Below the pieces are notes generated by a model that was not told the DNA's origin, searched no databases, and was given only the letters and a program-made list of their open reading frames with translations. Below, piece by piece: positions 55,617 through 64,000 of a DNA stretch of 64,000 bases. Numbering within the stretch: position 1 is the stretch's first letter; each line of letters starts with the position of its first letter. Source of the DNA: Salinisphaera sp. Q1T1-3 (lineage in GTDB: Bacteria; Pseudomonadota; Gammaproteobacteria; Nevskiales; Salinisphaeraceae); assembly GCF_003602005.1 (NCBI RefSeq), contig NZ_QZWD01000003.1, positions 124,001 through 188,000 on the forward strand, in the 5' to 3' direction. A program made the position numbers and the translations under genes.

Positions 55617-55935
55617 GCAATCTCCTTTGCTCGCAGGGCACCGCGAGGTCGCCCAGGGCGTGTCGAGTGGAGTATATCAGCCCGGTCCGGGGCGCTGGAC
55701 CGGCGCTTGATCTACGCCTTTAGGCGAGTCAGACCCGAAGGCGCGTCGTCACGAGAGAGGCCGTCGCACCCACGGCCAAGCGGCGGCAAGACAAGGCATC
55801 GTGAGCATGGCTCGGCCACGCGCGGCGGCCCGTGCCTTGCTCAAGCCGTCCGGCAGGGGCAATGCGGCTGCCTATCTCGTGACGACATGCCCTGGTCGTG
55901 CGTCACACCAGCGGCACTGGACCGCCGGTCGTTGG
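55617..55935. other. Promoter region of the acyl-CoA ligase and end of yihY
   Basis: No gene is supported. TATACT on the minus strand at 55671-55676 is a good -10. At the expected -35 lies a dyad, CCGGTCC at 55682-55688 and GGACCGG at 55697-55703, a candidate operator. The remainder up to yihY shows nothing distinctive. Confidence 0.5.
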
Positions 55936-57279
55936 TCAGCCGTCGTGTCGCGGGACCGCCTCGACCAGGTCGCGTAGCGTCGTCTCGCCGATGGCGTTAT
56001 CGCGTGCTGTGTCGGCGCGCGCCAGCAGGCTGTCGACAGCCTGCACGGGAACATCCGCACGAGGCACCAGACGTGCTTGCCGGTCGCCGCTGCGGACCAC
56101 GGCGAGCACATCGCGTACACGCAGCGTCGACAGATCGGCCCGTGGCACGACGCTCGTATCCGAGGCGTCGGCCGTCTCGACGAGCAGTCCGGCGGCGACG
56201 AGCCGCGCGATGGCGTTGTGAATATGGTCCGGTGCGGCACGCAGCAGATGGACGAGCAAGGCCACATCCGTCGGCCCGTCGCCACGGGCATAGCGGCTGG
56301 CCACGGTCGCTGCCGTGAGCAACGCCAGACGCTCGGCCTCGGCTGCTCCCAGACGCGGGGGATAGCTGCCGCGCGCCAGGCGTTCGGGGTATTGCAGCCA
56401 GAACGCCACGCGACACCCCATGAGCAGAATCATCCAGGAGACATAGAGCCAGATCAGCAGCAGGATCAGGATCGCGAAGCTGGAATAGATCGCGTTGACG
56501 TTGCCGGCATTCTTGGCGAACAGCGCGAACCCGACGCTGGCGGTCTGCCAGAGCACGCCGGAGAAGATGCCGCCGCCCAGCGCCGGCAGGAACCGGACGC
56601 GAGTGTTGGGAATGAACTTGAACAGCAGCGTGAATCCGATGCTGTAGAGCACGTAGGGCAACAGGCGGCCGATGCCGTAGAGCAGCATGCCGAACGGTTC
56701 GAGCTGCGACAGATAGGCCACGCTGCTGTTGCGGCCCAGACTGGCGGTGATGCTGGCAGCGGCGAGGATCACCAGTGGGCCGGCTACCAGCACACTGATG
56801 TAATCGGTCACGCGGCGGGCCAGCGGTCGCGGGGCCCGCACACGCCAGATGAAATTGCAGCCGGCCTCGACCTTCTGGATCAGCGATAGCACCGAGTAGA
56901 TCAGCGCCACCACGCCAACCACGCCAAGCACGCCGACCTGGACGTTGGAGACGAAGCCCACGATCTTGTCGACGATATCGCTGCTGCCCGAGCCCAGCGG
57001 TGCGAGAAAGCGTTCCAGCGTCGGACGCAGCGCGTTGTCGACGCCGAAGGCCTTGAGCAGCGAGAAGGCCAGGGCCAGCAGCGGCACGAGCGAGACGAGT
57101 GTCGTGTAGACGAGGCTCATCGCGCGCAGCGTGATTTCGCCGTCGCGGAACTCCGCGACCAGCGCCATCAGCATGCGCACCAGCCGGATCGGGGCCCGGC
57201 GATGGCGTGGCAGTGCCTCGAAGTTCGATGGCCAGATCCAGCGTTCGTAGGTTTGCCGGGCTGTGGCGAGCGCGCTCAT
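55936..57279 (-). CDS. YihY/BrkB family membrane protein with C-terminal winged-helix-like domain
   Basis: The 447-residue protein has six membrane helices (residues 45-295) in the YihY (formerly RNase BN) pattern: ITLRAMSLVYTTLVSLVPLLALAFSLL-type first segment, KVEAGCNFIWRV, RRVTDYISVLVAGPLV, and the GGIFSGVLWQTASVGFALF block. The last 130 residues (320-447) form a soluble part that looks like a winged helix. It is not a ribonuclease; its role is unknown, and some relatives are thought to act as transporters. It is divergent from phaC with 94 bp between them. Confidence 0.88.
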   Translation of the reverse strand: MSALATARQTYERWIWPSNFEALPRHRRAPIRLVRMLMALVAEFRDGEITLRAMSLVYTTLVSLVPLLALAFSLLKAFGVDNALRPTLERFLAPLGSGSSDIVDKIVGFVSNVQVGVLGVVGVVALIYSVLSLIQKVEAGCNFIWRVRAPRPLARRVTDYISVLVAGPLVILAAASITASLGRNSSVAYLSQLEPFGMLLYGIGRLLPYVLYSIGFTLLFKFIPNTRVRFLPALGGGIFSGVLWQTASVGFALFAKNAGNVNAIYSSFAILILLLIWLYVSWMILLMGCRVAFWLQYPERLARGSYPPRLGAAEAERLALLTAATVASRYARGDGPTDVALLVHLLRAAPDHIHNAIARLVAAGLLVETADASDTSVVPRADLSTLRVRDVLAVVRSGDRQARLVPRADVPVQAVDSLLARADTARDNAIGETTLRDLVEAVPRHDG

Positions 57280-57373
57280 GCACGTTCCACTTGAAAATAG
57301 TCAGCCGACATTGTAACCATCAAACAACCGCCCTGAACGGCATGGCCGTTCGCGACAACCGCCGAGAGGCTCC

Positions 57374-59071
57374 ATGGGAGAGCGCCGAACCGATTCGCTG
57401 CCGGCGCGCCGTGATCGCGGCTCGTTCGAGCCCGACGTCGCGGACCCGAGTCAGGACACCCAGCCGCCGTCGCTCGGCGGCTCCGCGGCCGAGTTGCTGT
57501 CGGCCTGCGCCCGCCAGCCGGCAGTGCTCGCACGGATCGAACTGGCCCTGGCCGGGCGGCTGGCTCTGATCGCGCTCGGCCGGACGCCGATGAGCGTCGA
57601 TACCGCCGATCGACGATTCGCGCATCCGGCCTGGCGGCGACGCGCGCCCTTCCGGCGGGCGCTGCAGGGCTATCTGGCGTGGTCGCATTCGTTACGCGAA
57701 CTGATCGAGGCACTGCGTGTCGACGCCCAGACGCGCGAACGTCTGCGCTTCGTGGTCGAGCACGTCGTCGCGGCCGGCGCCCCGAGCAACCTGTGCCTGA
57801 CCCATCCCGGGTTCTACGACAATCTGGTGGCTACCCGAGGGCGTTCGCTGCTCAATGGTCTGCGCCAGCTTGTCGACGACTGGCGACACAATGACGGTCT
57901 GCCACGCCAGGTCGATCCTGCCGCCTTCCGGGTCGGCCGCGATCTCGCGGCCACGCCGGGGGCGGTGATCTTTCGCAATGATCTGTTCGAGCTGATCCAG
58001 TACGCGCCGCGCCGGGCCGAAGTCGACGCGCGACCGCTGCTGTTCGTGCCGCCGCAGATCAACAAGTACTACGTGCTCGATCTGGCACCGGACAACAGCC
58101 TCGTGCGGCATGCGCTGGAGGCCGGTCAGCAGGTCTTCATGATCTCATGGCGCAATCCGACCGCCGCCCAGCGCGACTGGGGACTCGATGCCTATGTCGG
58201 CGCCGTCGGTGATGCCGTGGACATCGTCTGGGGCATCGGCGGCGAGCAGCCGGTCAAGCTGGTCGGTGCCTGTGCCGGCGGGCTGACCGCTGCCATCGCG
58301 CTGGCGCTGGCGCATCGGCGAGGGCGCGCCGCCCGTGTGGCCTGTCTGTCCTTGTTCGTCACGCTGCTCGGCGAGCTGACGGACAGCGCGTCCAGCCGCG
58401 GCACGTTCGGCAACCGGGCGATCCGGCATGCACTGGCGCACTCATCGCGCACCGGCGTGCTGGACGGCGCCGACCTGGCGCGTGCCTTTGCCTGGCTGCG
58501 ACCCGATGATCTGATCTGGCGGTTCGTCACCAACAACTACGTGCTCGGCCAGCGCCCGCCGGCCCACGATATCCTGTTCTGGAACGCCGACACCACGCGT
58601 CTGCCGGCGCGCCTGCACGCCGATCTGCTGTCGATCTACACGGCGGATTCGCTGCGGACGCCCCGGGGCGTGCATATCGACGAGACTGCCATCGATCTGA
58701 GCGAGATCGATCAGGACGTCTTCATCGTGGCCGGTGCGCGCGACCACATCACGCCCTGGACGGCCTGTTTCCGCACGACACGATTGCTGGATACGAACAT
58801 GCGTTTCGTGCTTGCCGACGCCGGCCATGTGCAGACCGTGGTGTCGCCGCCCCGATCGGGCGGCGGGTATCTGAGCGATACCTGTGCCCGGGATGAAGCG
58901 GCGGCGGACTGGCAGGAACGCGCACCGCGTCGGGACGGCTCCTGGTGGCCGGAATGGTTCGACTGGTGTCGGGCACGTGGCGGGCCGACGGTCGCGGCCT
59001 CGATGCGATACGGCAACGATGCCCACGAACCGATCGAAGCGGCGCCGGGACGCTATGTGCGCCAGCGCTGA
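57374..59071 (+). CDS. phaC: Class II polyhydroxyalkanoate synthase PhaC
   Basis: The 565-residue protein aligns with Pseudomonas PhaC1/PhaC2 along most of its length: HNDGLPRQV, FRNDLFELIQY, VPPQINKYYVLDL, MISWRNP, WLRPDDLIW and a DGSWWPEWFDW end. The catalytic Cys300 lies in GACAGG, with Asp457 in RDHITPW and His485 in AGHVQT, so the synthase should be active. Class II enzymes polymerise medium-chain 3-hydroxyacyl-CoA. GAGG lies before the ATG; TTGAAA and TAACCA at 17-bp spacing in the divergent gap may be a weak promoter. The two following genes overlap it and each other. Confidence 0.95.
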   Translation: MGERRTDSLPARRDRGSFEPDVADPSQDTQPPSLGGSAAELLSACARQPAVLARIELALAGRLALIALGRTPMSVDTADRRFAHPAWRRRAPFRRALQGYLAWSHSLRELIEALRVDAQTRERLRFVVEHVVAAGAPSNLCLTHPGFYDNLVATRGRSLLNGLRQLVDDWRHNDGLPRQVDPAAFRVGRDLAATPGAVIFRNDLFELIQYAPRRAEVDARPLLFVPPQINKYYVLDLAPDNSLVRHALEAGQQVFMISWRNPTAAQRDWGLDAYVGAVGDAVDIVWGIGGEQPVKLVGACAGGLTAAIALALAHRRGRAARVACLSLFVTLLGELTDSASSRGTFGNRAIRHALAHSSRTGVLDGADLARAFAWLRPDDLIWRFVTNNYVLGQRPPAHDILFWNADTTRLPARLHADLLSIYTADSLRTPRGVHIDETAIDLSEIDQDVFIVAGARDHITPWTACFRTTRLLDTNMRFVLADAGHVQTVVSPPRSGGGYLSDTCARDEAAADWQERAPRRDGSWWPEWFDWCRARGGPTVAASMRYGNDAHEPIEAAPGRYVRQR

Positions 59072-59879
59072 CATACCGGAAATCGTCTCGTGTCGTGTCG
59101 GCGGCCAGATCCTGCGTGCCCGGCATCGGCCCGGCACCGGACGGCCGGTGCTGATCTGCAGCGATTTTGCCGTGAATATCGAGGTGCTGGATGATTTCTG
59201 CGCGGCGATGTCGCGCCCCACGATCGTGTTCGACTGGCCCGGTGTCGGTGCTCCGGGGGTGTCGCGTTTTCAGCGGATGCCGGCCCTGGCAGCGCTGCTC
59301 GTCGGGCTGCTCGATGCGCTGGGCGTGGCGGCAGTCGATGTGCTCGGCATGGGCTGGGGCGGGCTGCTCGCCCAGCAGTTCGCGCGCGATCACGCACACC
59401 GCCTGGGGCGGCTCGTGCTGGTGGCGACCTCGACCGGCGCCATCATGCTGCCCGGTCGGCTGGCGAATCTGCGTCGACTCGCTCGCACGTCTGGCCTTCG
59501 GGATATCGCCCGCGATGGCTCGGCGGCGCGGGCGCTGTTCGGCGGCCGGCGCGACACCGAGTGCCGCGCCGTGGCTGGTGCCTTGCACCGGGCCCGTGCG
59601 CCGGCCCTGTCGGCAGTCGCCGCACAGGTCTACGCGCTCGCCGGATTCTCGAGCCTGACCTGGGCACACCGGATCAGCGCGCCCACGTTGATCCTGGCCG
59701 GCGACGACGACCGGCTGATGCCGCTGGCCAACGCGCGCGTGCTGCAGATGTTGATTCCCCATGCCGAGCTGTCGGTGCTGTGCGCGGCCGGCCACTGGCT
59801 CCTGATCGAACGCCAGTTCGAGGCGATACGCCGAATCGAGGCGTTTCTGGCCGGCGATGATGCGAGAACACGACGATGA
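59055..59879 (+). CDS. PhaZ-like alpha/beta hydrolase lacking the nucleophilic serine (Gly100)
   Basis: The 274-residue protein resembles the intracellular PHA depolymerase PhaZ of Pseudomonas (283 residues): a CSDFAVNIEVLDDF block at the site of the usual GANLE motif, DWPGVGAPG, a nucleophile elbow, LILAGDDDRLMP and a C-terminal GHWLL. The elbow reads G-M-G-W-G (98-102) in place of G-x-S-x-G, so the serine is glycine; the codon at 59352 is GGC. Asp217 and nearby, and His247, remain. A classic serine hydrolase mechanism is not possible. The start ATG at 59055 overlaps phaC by 17 bp. It may be a granule-bound or regulatory pseudoenzyme. Confidence 0.85.
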   Translation: MCASADIPEIVSCRVGGQILRARHRPGTGRPVLICSDFAVNIEVLDDFCAAMSRPTIVFDWPGVGAPGVSRFQRMPALAALLVGLLDALGVAAVDVLGMGWGGLLAQQFARDHAHRLGRLVLVATSTGAIMLPGRLANLRRLARTSGLRDIARDGSAARALFGGRRDTECRAVAGALHRARAPALSAVAAQVYALAGFSSLTWAHRISAPTLILAGDDDRLMPLANARVLQMLIPHAELSVLCAAGHWLLIERQFEAIRRIEAFLAGDDARTRR

Positions 59880-60865
59880 GTGAAACGACGCCTCCGCGAC
59901 GAAAACTGCCGCCGGAGTTGAGTGTGTTGCGGCGGCGTACGCGCATGCAGATCGAGTGGCTGGACATCGACGGCGTGCAGCTGCGCTGCGGCATCCGGCG
60001 CGGGCGGGGCCGGCCGATCGTGTTGCTCAACACGCTGGGCGCCAATCTCGACATGATGCTGCCGCTGGTCAACGCGCTGGATGACAGCGAACTGATCGTG
60101 CCGGAACTGCCGGGCGCCGGGCAGACGCCGAGCCTGAGGCTGCCCCGGACGATGGGCTGGCACGCGCGACTCCTGGCCACATTGCTGGATCGGCTCGGTT
60201 ACGACGGCCCGCTCAATTTCGTCGGTCTGGCCTGGGGCGGCGCGCTGGTCCAGACCTTTGCGCTGGCCTATCCGGCGCGCACCAACCGTATCGTGCTGGC
60301 TTCCAGTTCCGTGGGCGTGCTGGGGCGCACGTTCGGTACCAACGGCTGGCGTCGGCTGCAGGCGGTTCGACGATATCGGAAAGCCGAAGCACCCAGTCCC
60401 GGCCTTGCCGGACTGTATGGCGGACTGATCCGGCAACGCCCGGAATTGCTACGGCCGCGCGGCGAGCACGCCAGCGGGCCCAGTACGCGTGGCTATCTTC
60501 ATCAGGCCCTGGCCGGGGCGGCCTGGACCAGCGTCCACCGGCTGCACAATCTCGGCTGTCCAACGCTGATCATGGGCGGTGACGACGACCCGATTTCGCC
60601 ACTGGTCAACAGCCGGTTTCTCTACTGGCTGATTCCCAAGTCGCATCTGCACGTGGTGCGTGGCGGCGGGCACCTGTTCTTGTTGCTGCGTGCCAATGAA
60701 AGCGCGGCCGTGATCCTGCGTTTCATCAACGAGCGTCGCTACGACGGCACCGACAACGCCGATTACCATCTGGCTCGCGGGTTGCCCCGCGACGGGCAAC
60801 TCGTTCCCCCGGCGCCCGGCGATGGCGACGCGCCATTGGCGTGGCCGGAAGCGCCCGAGCCCTGA
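59876..60865 (+). CDS. Second PhaZ-like alpha/beta hydrolase lacking the nucleophilic serine (Ala119)
   Basis: The 329-residue protein is even closer to PhaZ: NTLGANLDMMLPLVNALD, ELPGAGQTP, AWGGALVQTFALAYPAR, AWTSVHRLHNLGCPTLIM-type region and GGGHLFLL. The elbow reads G-L-A-W-G (117-121), so Ala119 stands where the serine should be; the codon at 60230 is GCC. Asp236-238 and His266 are in place. It overlaps the previous gene by 4 bp (ATGA). A Pro/Asp-rich tail of about 45 residues follows the hydrolase domain. Two inactivated copies in a row speak for a kept, non-hydrolytic function. Confidence 0.87.
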   Translation: MSETTPPRRKLPPELSVLRRRTRMQIEWLDIDGVQLRCGIRRGRGRPIVLLNTLGANLDMMLPLVNALDDSELIVPELPGAGQTPSLRLPRTMGWHARLLATLLDRLGYDGPLNFVGLAWGGALVQTFALAYPARTNRIVLASSSVGVLGRTFGTNGWRRLQAVRRYRKAEAPSPGLAGLYGGLIRQRPELLRPRGEHASGPSTRGYLHQALAGAAWTSVHRLHNLGCPTLIMGGDDDPISPLVNSRFLYWLIPKSHLHVVRGGGHLFLLLRANESAAVILRFINERRYDGTDNADYHLARGLPRDGQLVPPAPGDGDAPLAWPEAPEP

Positions 60866-60980
60866 GTCGGGCACCCGCCATCGTCGCGCAGCCCACGCGT
60901 TTTCGCATGCCAGCTGGTGCGGCGGGCGGCGGATCGTCATGACAATGCGTGCGACGTCGCCGCAGGCGACGGATGCCGGC

Positions 60981-61808
60981 TCAGGCGTCGTCGGCCGTAT
61001 GCGCCGATGCGGTACGGCGGGCGTTGCGTGCGGCGGCCATCGCCTGACGATGGGCCACGGCGGTACGGGCGGCCTCGGCCAGACTGCGACGATCGTAGCC
61101 GCGCGGGTTGATCGGCGCGCAGACCCGCAGTTGAGCGGTAATGCCGTGCAGCTTGAACAGATCCCGGAAATGCGGCCCCAGCGGCGCCTCGTTCACCCAG
61201 GGGGCCAGTGCATGATGCATGCCGGGCGGCGTGGTGTCGTCGGCATAGCGCAGGCCCACGGGCAGCACCGGGTAGCCGCCGTCGATCGCCGCCGCGAACA
61301 GACGTGCGTGGAAGCGATGTGGCGTCGGGTCGTAGGTGGTCGTGCCCTCGGGAAAGAACAGCACCGAGCGATCATGATCGAGCACTTCGCGGATCGCAGC
61401 ACTCGTCTCGCCGGTCTTGCCGGCCCCGCGCGACAGGAACAACGTGCCGCCGGCGCGGGCGAACGAGCCGACCAGTGGCCACTTGCCCACTTCGGCCTTG
61501 GATACGAAGGCCGTGTTGAAGGCTCGACCGAGCACCAGGATATCCAGCCAGGAACAATGATTGGCCACGACCAGCATCGGCCCGGCCGGCGCTTCGCCGT
61601 CCAGTTCAACGGTCACGCCGAGCGCGGCCAGCATGCGGCCGAGCCACCAGTTGATCAGGTATTTGCTGTAGCGGCCGAGCAGCGGCACCGTCGGTAGCAG
61701 GATCGTGCCCAACAACAGGACGCTCGCAAAATGCACGGCCTTGATCGTGAGACGAAAACGGCCCAGAAGCGGTCGGTCGGTCGAAAACGAGGGAGTCGTT
61801 GCTGACAT
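60981..61808 (-). CDS. 1-acyl-sn-glycerol-3-phosphate acyltransferase (PlsC family)
   Basis: The 275-residue protein has a membrane helix near residues 22-45, the catalytic NHCSWLD (H-x4-D), the GKWPLVGSF block, FPEGTT and the LPVGLRY segment. These are motifs I to IV of lysophosphatidate acyltransferases, so it should add the second acyl chain in phospholipid synthesis. Some relatives act on ornithine lipids (OlsA) or other lyso-lipids. A basic, Ala-rich tail ends the protein. It converges with the PHA operon and lies 68 bp downstream of rnt. Confidence 0.9.
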   Translation of the reverse strand: MSATTPSFSTDRPLLGRFRLTIKAVHFASVLLLGTILLPTVPLLGRYSKYLINWWLGRMLAALGVTVELDGEAPAGPMLVVANHCSWLDILVLGRAFNTAFVSKAEVGKWPLVGSFARAGGTLFLSRGAGKTGETSAAIREVLDHDRSVLFFPEGTTTYDPTPHRFHARLFAAAIDGGYPVLPVGLRYADDTTPPGMHHALAPWVNEAPLGPHFRDLFKLHGITAQLRVCAPINPRGYDRRSLAEAARTAVAHRQAMAAARNARRTASAHTADDA

Positions 61809-61876
61809 AGCGATGAAACGAGGACTTGGCGAACGGGGCGTGAGACGAGGCGACGTGTATGCGTCTTTGCCGGGCG

Positions 61877-62533
61877 CTAGGTCTGCGGTGCGGGCGGCAC
61901 CGCGTCGTAGATCGGCTGGAAACGGTTGACGATGTCACAGAACAGACGCGCGGTCTGTTCCGTATCGTAGCGGGCCGAATGCGCGGCTGCATTGTCCCAG
62001 GGCATGCCGGCGGCCGCGGCGGCGCGGCGCAGCACGGTCTGGCCATAGGCCACGCCGGCCAGCGTGGCCGTGTCGAAGCAGGAAAACGGATGAAACGGGC
62101 TGCGCTTGATGCCGGTGCGCGCGATCGCGGCATTGAGAAAGCCGAGATCGAAGTGCGCGTTGTGACCGACCAGCACGGCGCGCTTGCACTCGGCGGCCTT
62201 CATCGCCTCCCGGACCACGCGAAAGATACGGCCCAGCGCATCGCGTTCCGGGATTGCCGGGCGCAGCGGGTGGTGCGGATCGATCCCGTTGACCTCCAGC
62301 GAGGCCGGTTCGATGTTGGCGCCCTCGAACGGCGCCACGTGATAGGAGGTCGACTCCCGCAGACCCAGTTGGCCGTCGTCATCGAAACCCACCGTGACCG
62401 CCGCAATCTCGAGCAACGCGTCCGTCGCGGCGTTGAAGCCGCCGGTTTCGACATCGACGACTACCGGGAGAAAGCCGCGAAAGCGGGTGGCCATCCGCGG
62501 AGTCGCGGGACCATCGGATTCAATATCGCTCAT
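61877..62533 (-). CDS. rnt: Ribonuclease T
   Basis: The 218-residue DEDD exonuclease has Asp27 and Glu29 in [24 protein letters not shown], and [15 protein letters not shown] with the final His and Asp. The [12 protein letters not shown] block and [10 protein letters not shown] segment are specific to RNase T, which matures tRNA and other RNA 3' ends. Length equals that of E. coli RNase T (215). It is divergent from argG with 131 bp between. Confidence 0.95.
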   Translation of the reverse strand: MSDIESDGPATPRMATRFRGFLPVVVDVETGGFNAATDALLEIAAVTVGFDDDGQLGLRESTSYHVAPFEGANIEPASLEVNGIDPHHPLRPAIPERDALGRIFRVVREAMKAAECKRAVLVGHNAHFDLGFLNAAIARTGIKRSPFHPFSCFDTATLAGVAYGQTVLRRAAAAAGMPWDNAAAHSARYDTEQTARLFCDIVNRFQPIYDAVPPAPQT

Positions 62534-62589
62534 GTGCCGATGGTAGCACCGAGTGAACGAATCCGGGCGCGTCCGCGGTCGCGCTTTTG

Positions 62590-62595
62590 TATACT
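62590..62595 (+). promoter_or_regulatory. Candidate -10 element of the argG promoter
   Basis: TATACT lies 70 bp before the argG ATG. The -35 region has no good match. No ARG-box-like dyad was recognised. Confidence 0.45.
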
Positions 62596-62664
62596 CGTGG
62601 CCAGCTTAGACCGCCGGTTGTCACAGCATCGACCGGCCCCAGACATTTTTCGGCGGAGCGCAGC

Positions 62665-63876
62665 ATGAGCGGCGACGTTTCCAAAGTGGTCCTGGCCTAT
62701 TCGGGCGGGCTCGATACCTCGGTGATCCTGAAGTGGCTGCAGGACACCTATGATTGCGAAGTGGTGACCTTCACGGCCGATATCGGCCAGGGCGAGGAAC
62801 TGTCCGAAGTACGCCCGAAGGCCGAGCAGCTGGGCGTCAAGGAAGTCTTCATAGACGATCTGCGCGAGGAATTCGTGCGTGATTTCGTCTATCCGATGTT
62901 CCGGGCCAACGCCATCTACGAAGGCGAATACCTGCTCGGCACATCGATCGCCCGCCCGCTGATTTCCAAGCGTCTGGTGGAAATCGCGCGCGAGACCGGC
63001 GCCGATGCCATCGCCCACGGGGCGACCGGCAAGGGCAACGACCAGGTCCGCTTCGAGCTGTCGGCCTACGCGCTGGCCCCGGATATCAAGGTCATCGCCC
63101 CCTGGCGCGAATGGGATCTGAACTCGCGCGAGCGCCTGTTGGCCTACGCCGAGGAAAACGGCATCGACATCCGCAAGAAGGCCGACGGCGGGTCGCCTTA
63201 CTCCACCGACGCCAACGCCCTGCATATCTCCTACGAAGGGGGCGTGCTCGAGGATCCCTGGACGCCGGCCGAGGATGTCATGTGGGAATGGAGCGTGGCG
63301 CCCGAAGCGGCGCCCGATACGCCGCAGGAGGTCGATCTGACTTTCGAGCAGGGCGATATCGTGGCCGTGGACGGTCAGCGCATGACGCCGTATGAAGTGC
63401 TGGCCCGGCTCAATACGCTGGGCGGTGCCCACGGCATCGGGCGTATCGACATCGTCGAGAACCGTTATGTCGGCATGAAGTCGCGCGGTTGCTACGAGAC
63501 GCCGGGCGGCACAATCATGCTGCGTGCGCATCGTGCCATCGAATCCATCACGCTCGACCGTGAGGCCGCGCATCTCAAGGACGAGCTGATGCCGCGTTAC
63601 GCCAAGCTCATCTACAACGGTTACTGGTTCTCGCCGGAACGACGCATGATGCAGGCGGCGATCGATGAATCGCAGGGCCACGTCAACGGCACGGTCCGCG
63701 TCAAGCTCTACAAGGGCTCGGTCAGTGTGGTCGGCCGGTCCTCGGACCAGGACAGCCTGTTCGATGCCGCGATCGCGACATTCGAAGACGACCGCGGGGC
63801 CTACGATCAGGCCGATGCGGCCGGCTTCATCCGGCTCAACGCACTGCGTCTGCGGCTCGGGCATCGTCAGGGCTGA
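62665..63876 (+). CDS. argG: Argininosuccinate synthase ArgG
   Basis: The 403-residue enzyme joins citrulline and aspartate with ATP in arginine synthesis. It has the N-type ATP pyrophosphatase loop AYSGGLDTS (11-19), [22 protein letters not shown], the [14 protein letters not shown] block and [12 protein letters not shown]. The length fits the 400-residue branch found in most bacteria. The ATG at 62665 is supported by GGAG upstream; an extension to 62587 would run through the -10 region. argH is not adjacent. Confidence 0.97.
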   Translation: MSGDVSKVVLAYSGGLDTSVILKWLQDTYDCEVVTFTADIGQGEELSEVRPKAEQLGVKEVFIDDLREEFVRDFVYPMFRANAIYEGEYLLGTSIARPLISKRLVEIARETGADAIAHGATGKGNDQVRFELSAYALAPDIKVIAPWREWDLNSRERLLAYAEENGIDIRKKADGGSPYSTDANALHISYEGGVLEDPWTPAEDVMWEWSVAPEAAPDTPQEVDLTFEQGDIVAVDGQRMTPYEVLARLNTLGGAHGIGRIDIVENRYVGMKSRGCYETPGGTIMLRAHRAIESITLDREAAHLKDELMPRYAKLIYNGYWFSPERRMMQAAIDESQGHVNGTVRVKLYKGSVSVVGRSSDQDSLFDAAIATFEDDRGAYDQADAAGFIRLNALRLRLGHRQG

Positions 63877-63948
63877 TCGCCGAGTCACATCGATTCTCAA
63901 AGCGTTCTTTTGCCCGCGCAGGGTTTCACGTACGCTCTGGAGGCTCAA

Positions 63949-64000
63949 ATGGATAGGAAAGAGGCCATGAAACGAACGATTGCACTGTCTGCGTGTGCGC
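63949..64000 (+). CDS. Start of an exported protein (3' end outside window)
   Basis: Only 17 codons are visible. GGAGG lies six bases before an ATG at 63949, and a second in-frame ATG at 63967 has AAAGAGG close before it. From the second ATG the product begins MKRTIALSACA, the basic and hydrophobic start of a signal peptide. The family cannot be told. Confidence 0.45.
   Translation, partial: MDRKEAMKRTIALSACA

Noticed and set aside
1-64000. tRNA, rRNA, CRISPR array, prophage, integron or intact transposase
   Set aside because: I read the gaps on both strands and found no cloverleaf, repeat-spacer pattern, phage gene or transposase motif. A tool search could still reveal a small RNA.

Overview
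The window comes from a GC-rich gammaproteobacterium. The evidence is the ftsY-ftsE-ftsX-rpoH block, the thiD-thiE-hemL order, minCDE, an FMN riboswitch before ribB, a membrane-type FadE and a class II (Pseudomonas-type) PHA synthase. The combination would fit a marine, lipid-storing lineage such as Salinisphaera, but the genus is an inference. Nearly all of it is ordinary chromosomal housekeeping sequence. I see no tRNA, rRNA, CRISPR array, prophage or intact insertion sequence.

Layout. 1-9799 (all minus strand): partial opgD-type glucan gene, rpoH, ftsX, ftsE, ftsY, a DedA/PAP2/LssY fusion protein, hemL, a repeat-rich gap, thiE, thiD. 9800-10367: A+T-richer gap with two exact DnaA boxes and paired 11-bp tandem repeats. 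10368-12830: cpdA, a 2-hydroxyacid dehydrogenase and a divergent MarR regulator. 13155-16797: the methyl cycle genes metK, ahcY and metF, with a large palindrome at the metK promoter. 17102-20457: a thioredoxin-like protein, a TetR regulator, a frameshifted alpha/beta hydrolase and a MerR regulator. 20509-22574: riboswitch-controlled ribB and an exported ferritin-like protein. 22994-30258: tkt, gap, pgk, then a MoxR ATPase, a CoxE-type VWA protein and a SanA-like protein. 30403-40791: an AcrR-like repressor divergent from an RND tripartite efflux pump whose operon runs on into an MCE/Mla-type lipid ABC transporter. 41343-44942: a 1199-residue Ig-like lipoprotein. 45447-55616: fadE, an alpha/beta hydrolase, minCDE, a GMC oxidoreductase, an AEC transporter and a fadD-type ligase. 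55936-64000: a YihY-type membrane protein, class II phaC with two PhaZ-like hydrolases, a PlsC-type acyltransferase, rnt, argG and the start of one more exported protein.

How the genes connect. FadE and the acyl-CoA ligase feed and run beta-oxidation, which can supply hydroxyacyl-CoA to PhaC. The RND pump, MCE transporter, PlsC, DedA protein and opgD all concern the envelope. MetK, AhcY and MetF regenerate S-adenosylmethionine.

The most unusual point is the PHA operon. Both PhaZ-like proteins after PhaC have lost the nucleophilic serine of the lipase box (Gly in one, Ala in the other) but keep the Asp and His, so they look like tandem pseudo-depolymerases. Other points worth a check are the PAP2 domain lacking its catalytic motifs, the origin-like gap at 9800-10367, the hairpin-rich gap at 7963-8300, the metK palindrome and the joint efflux/lipid-transport operon.
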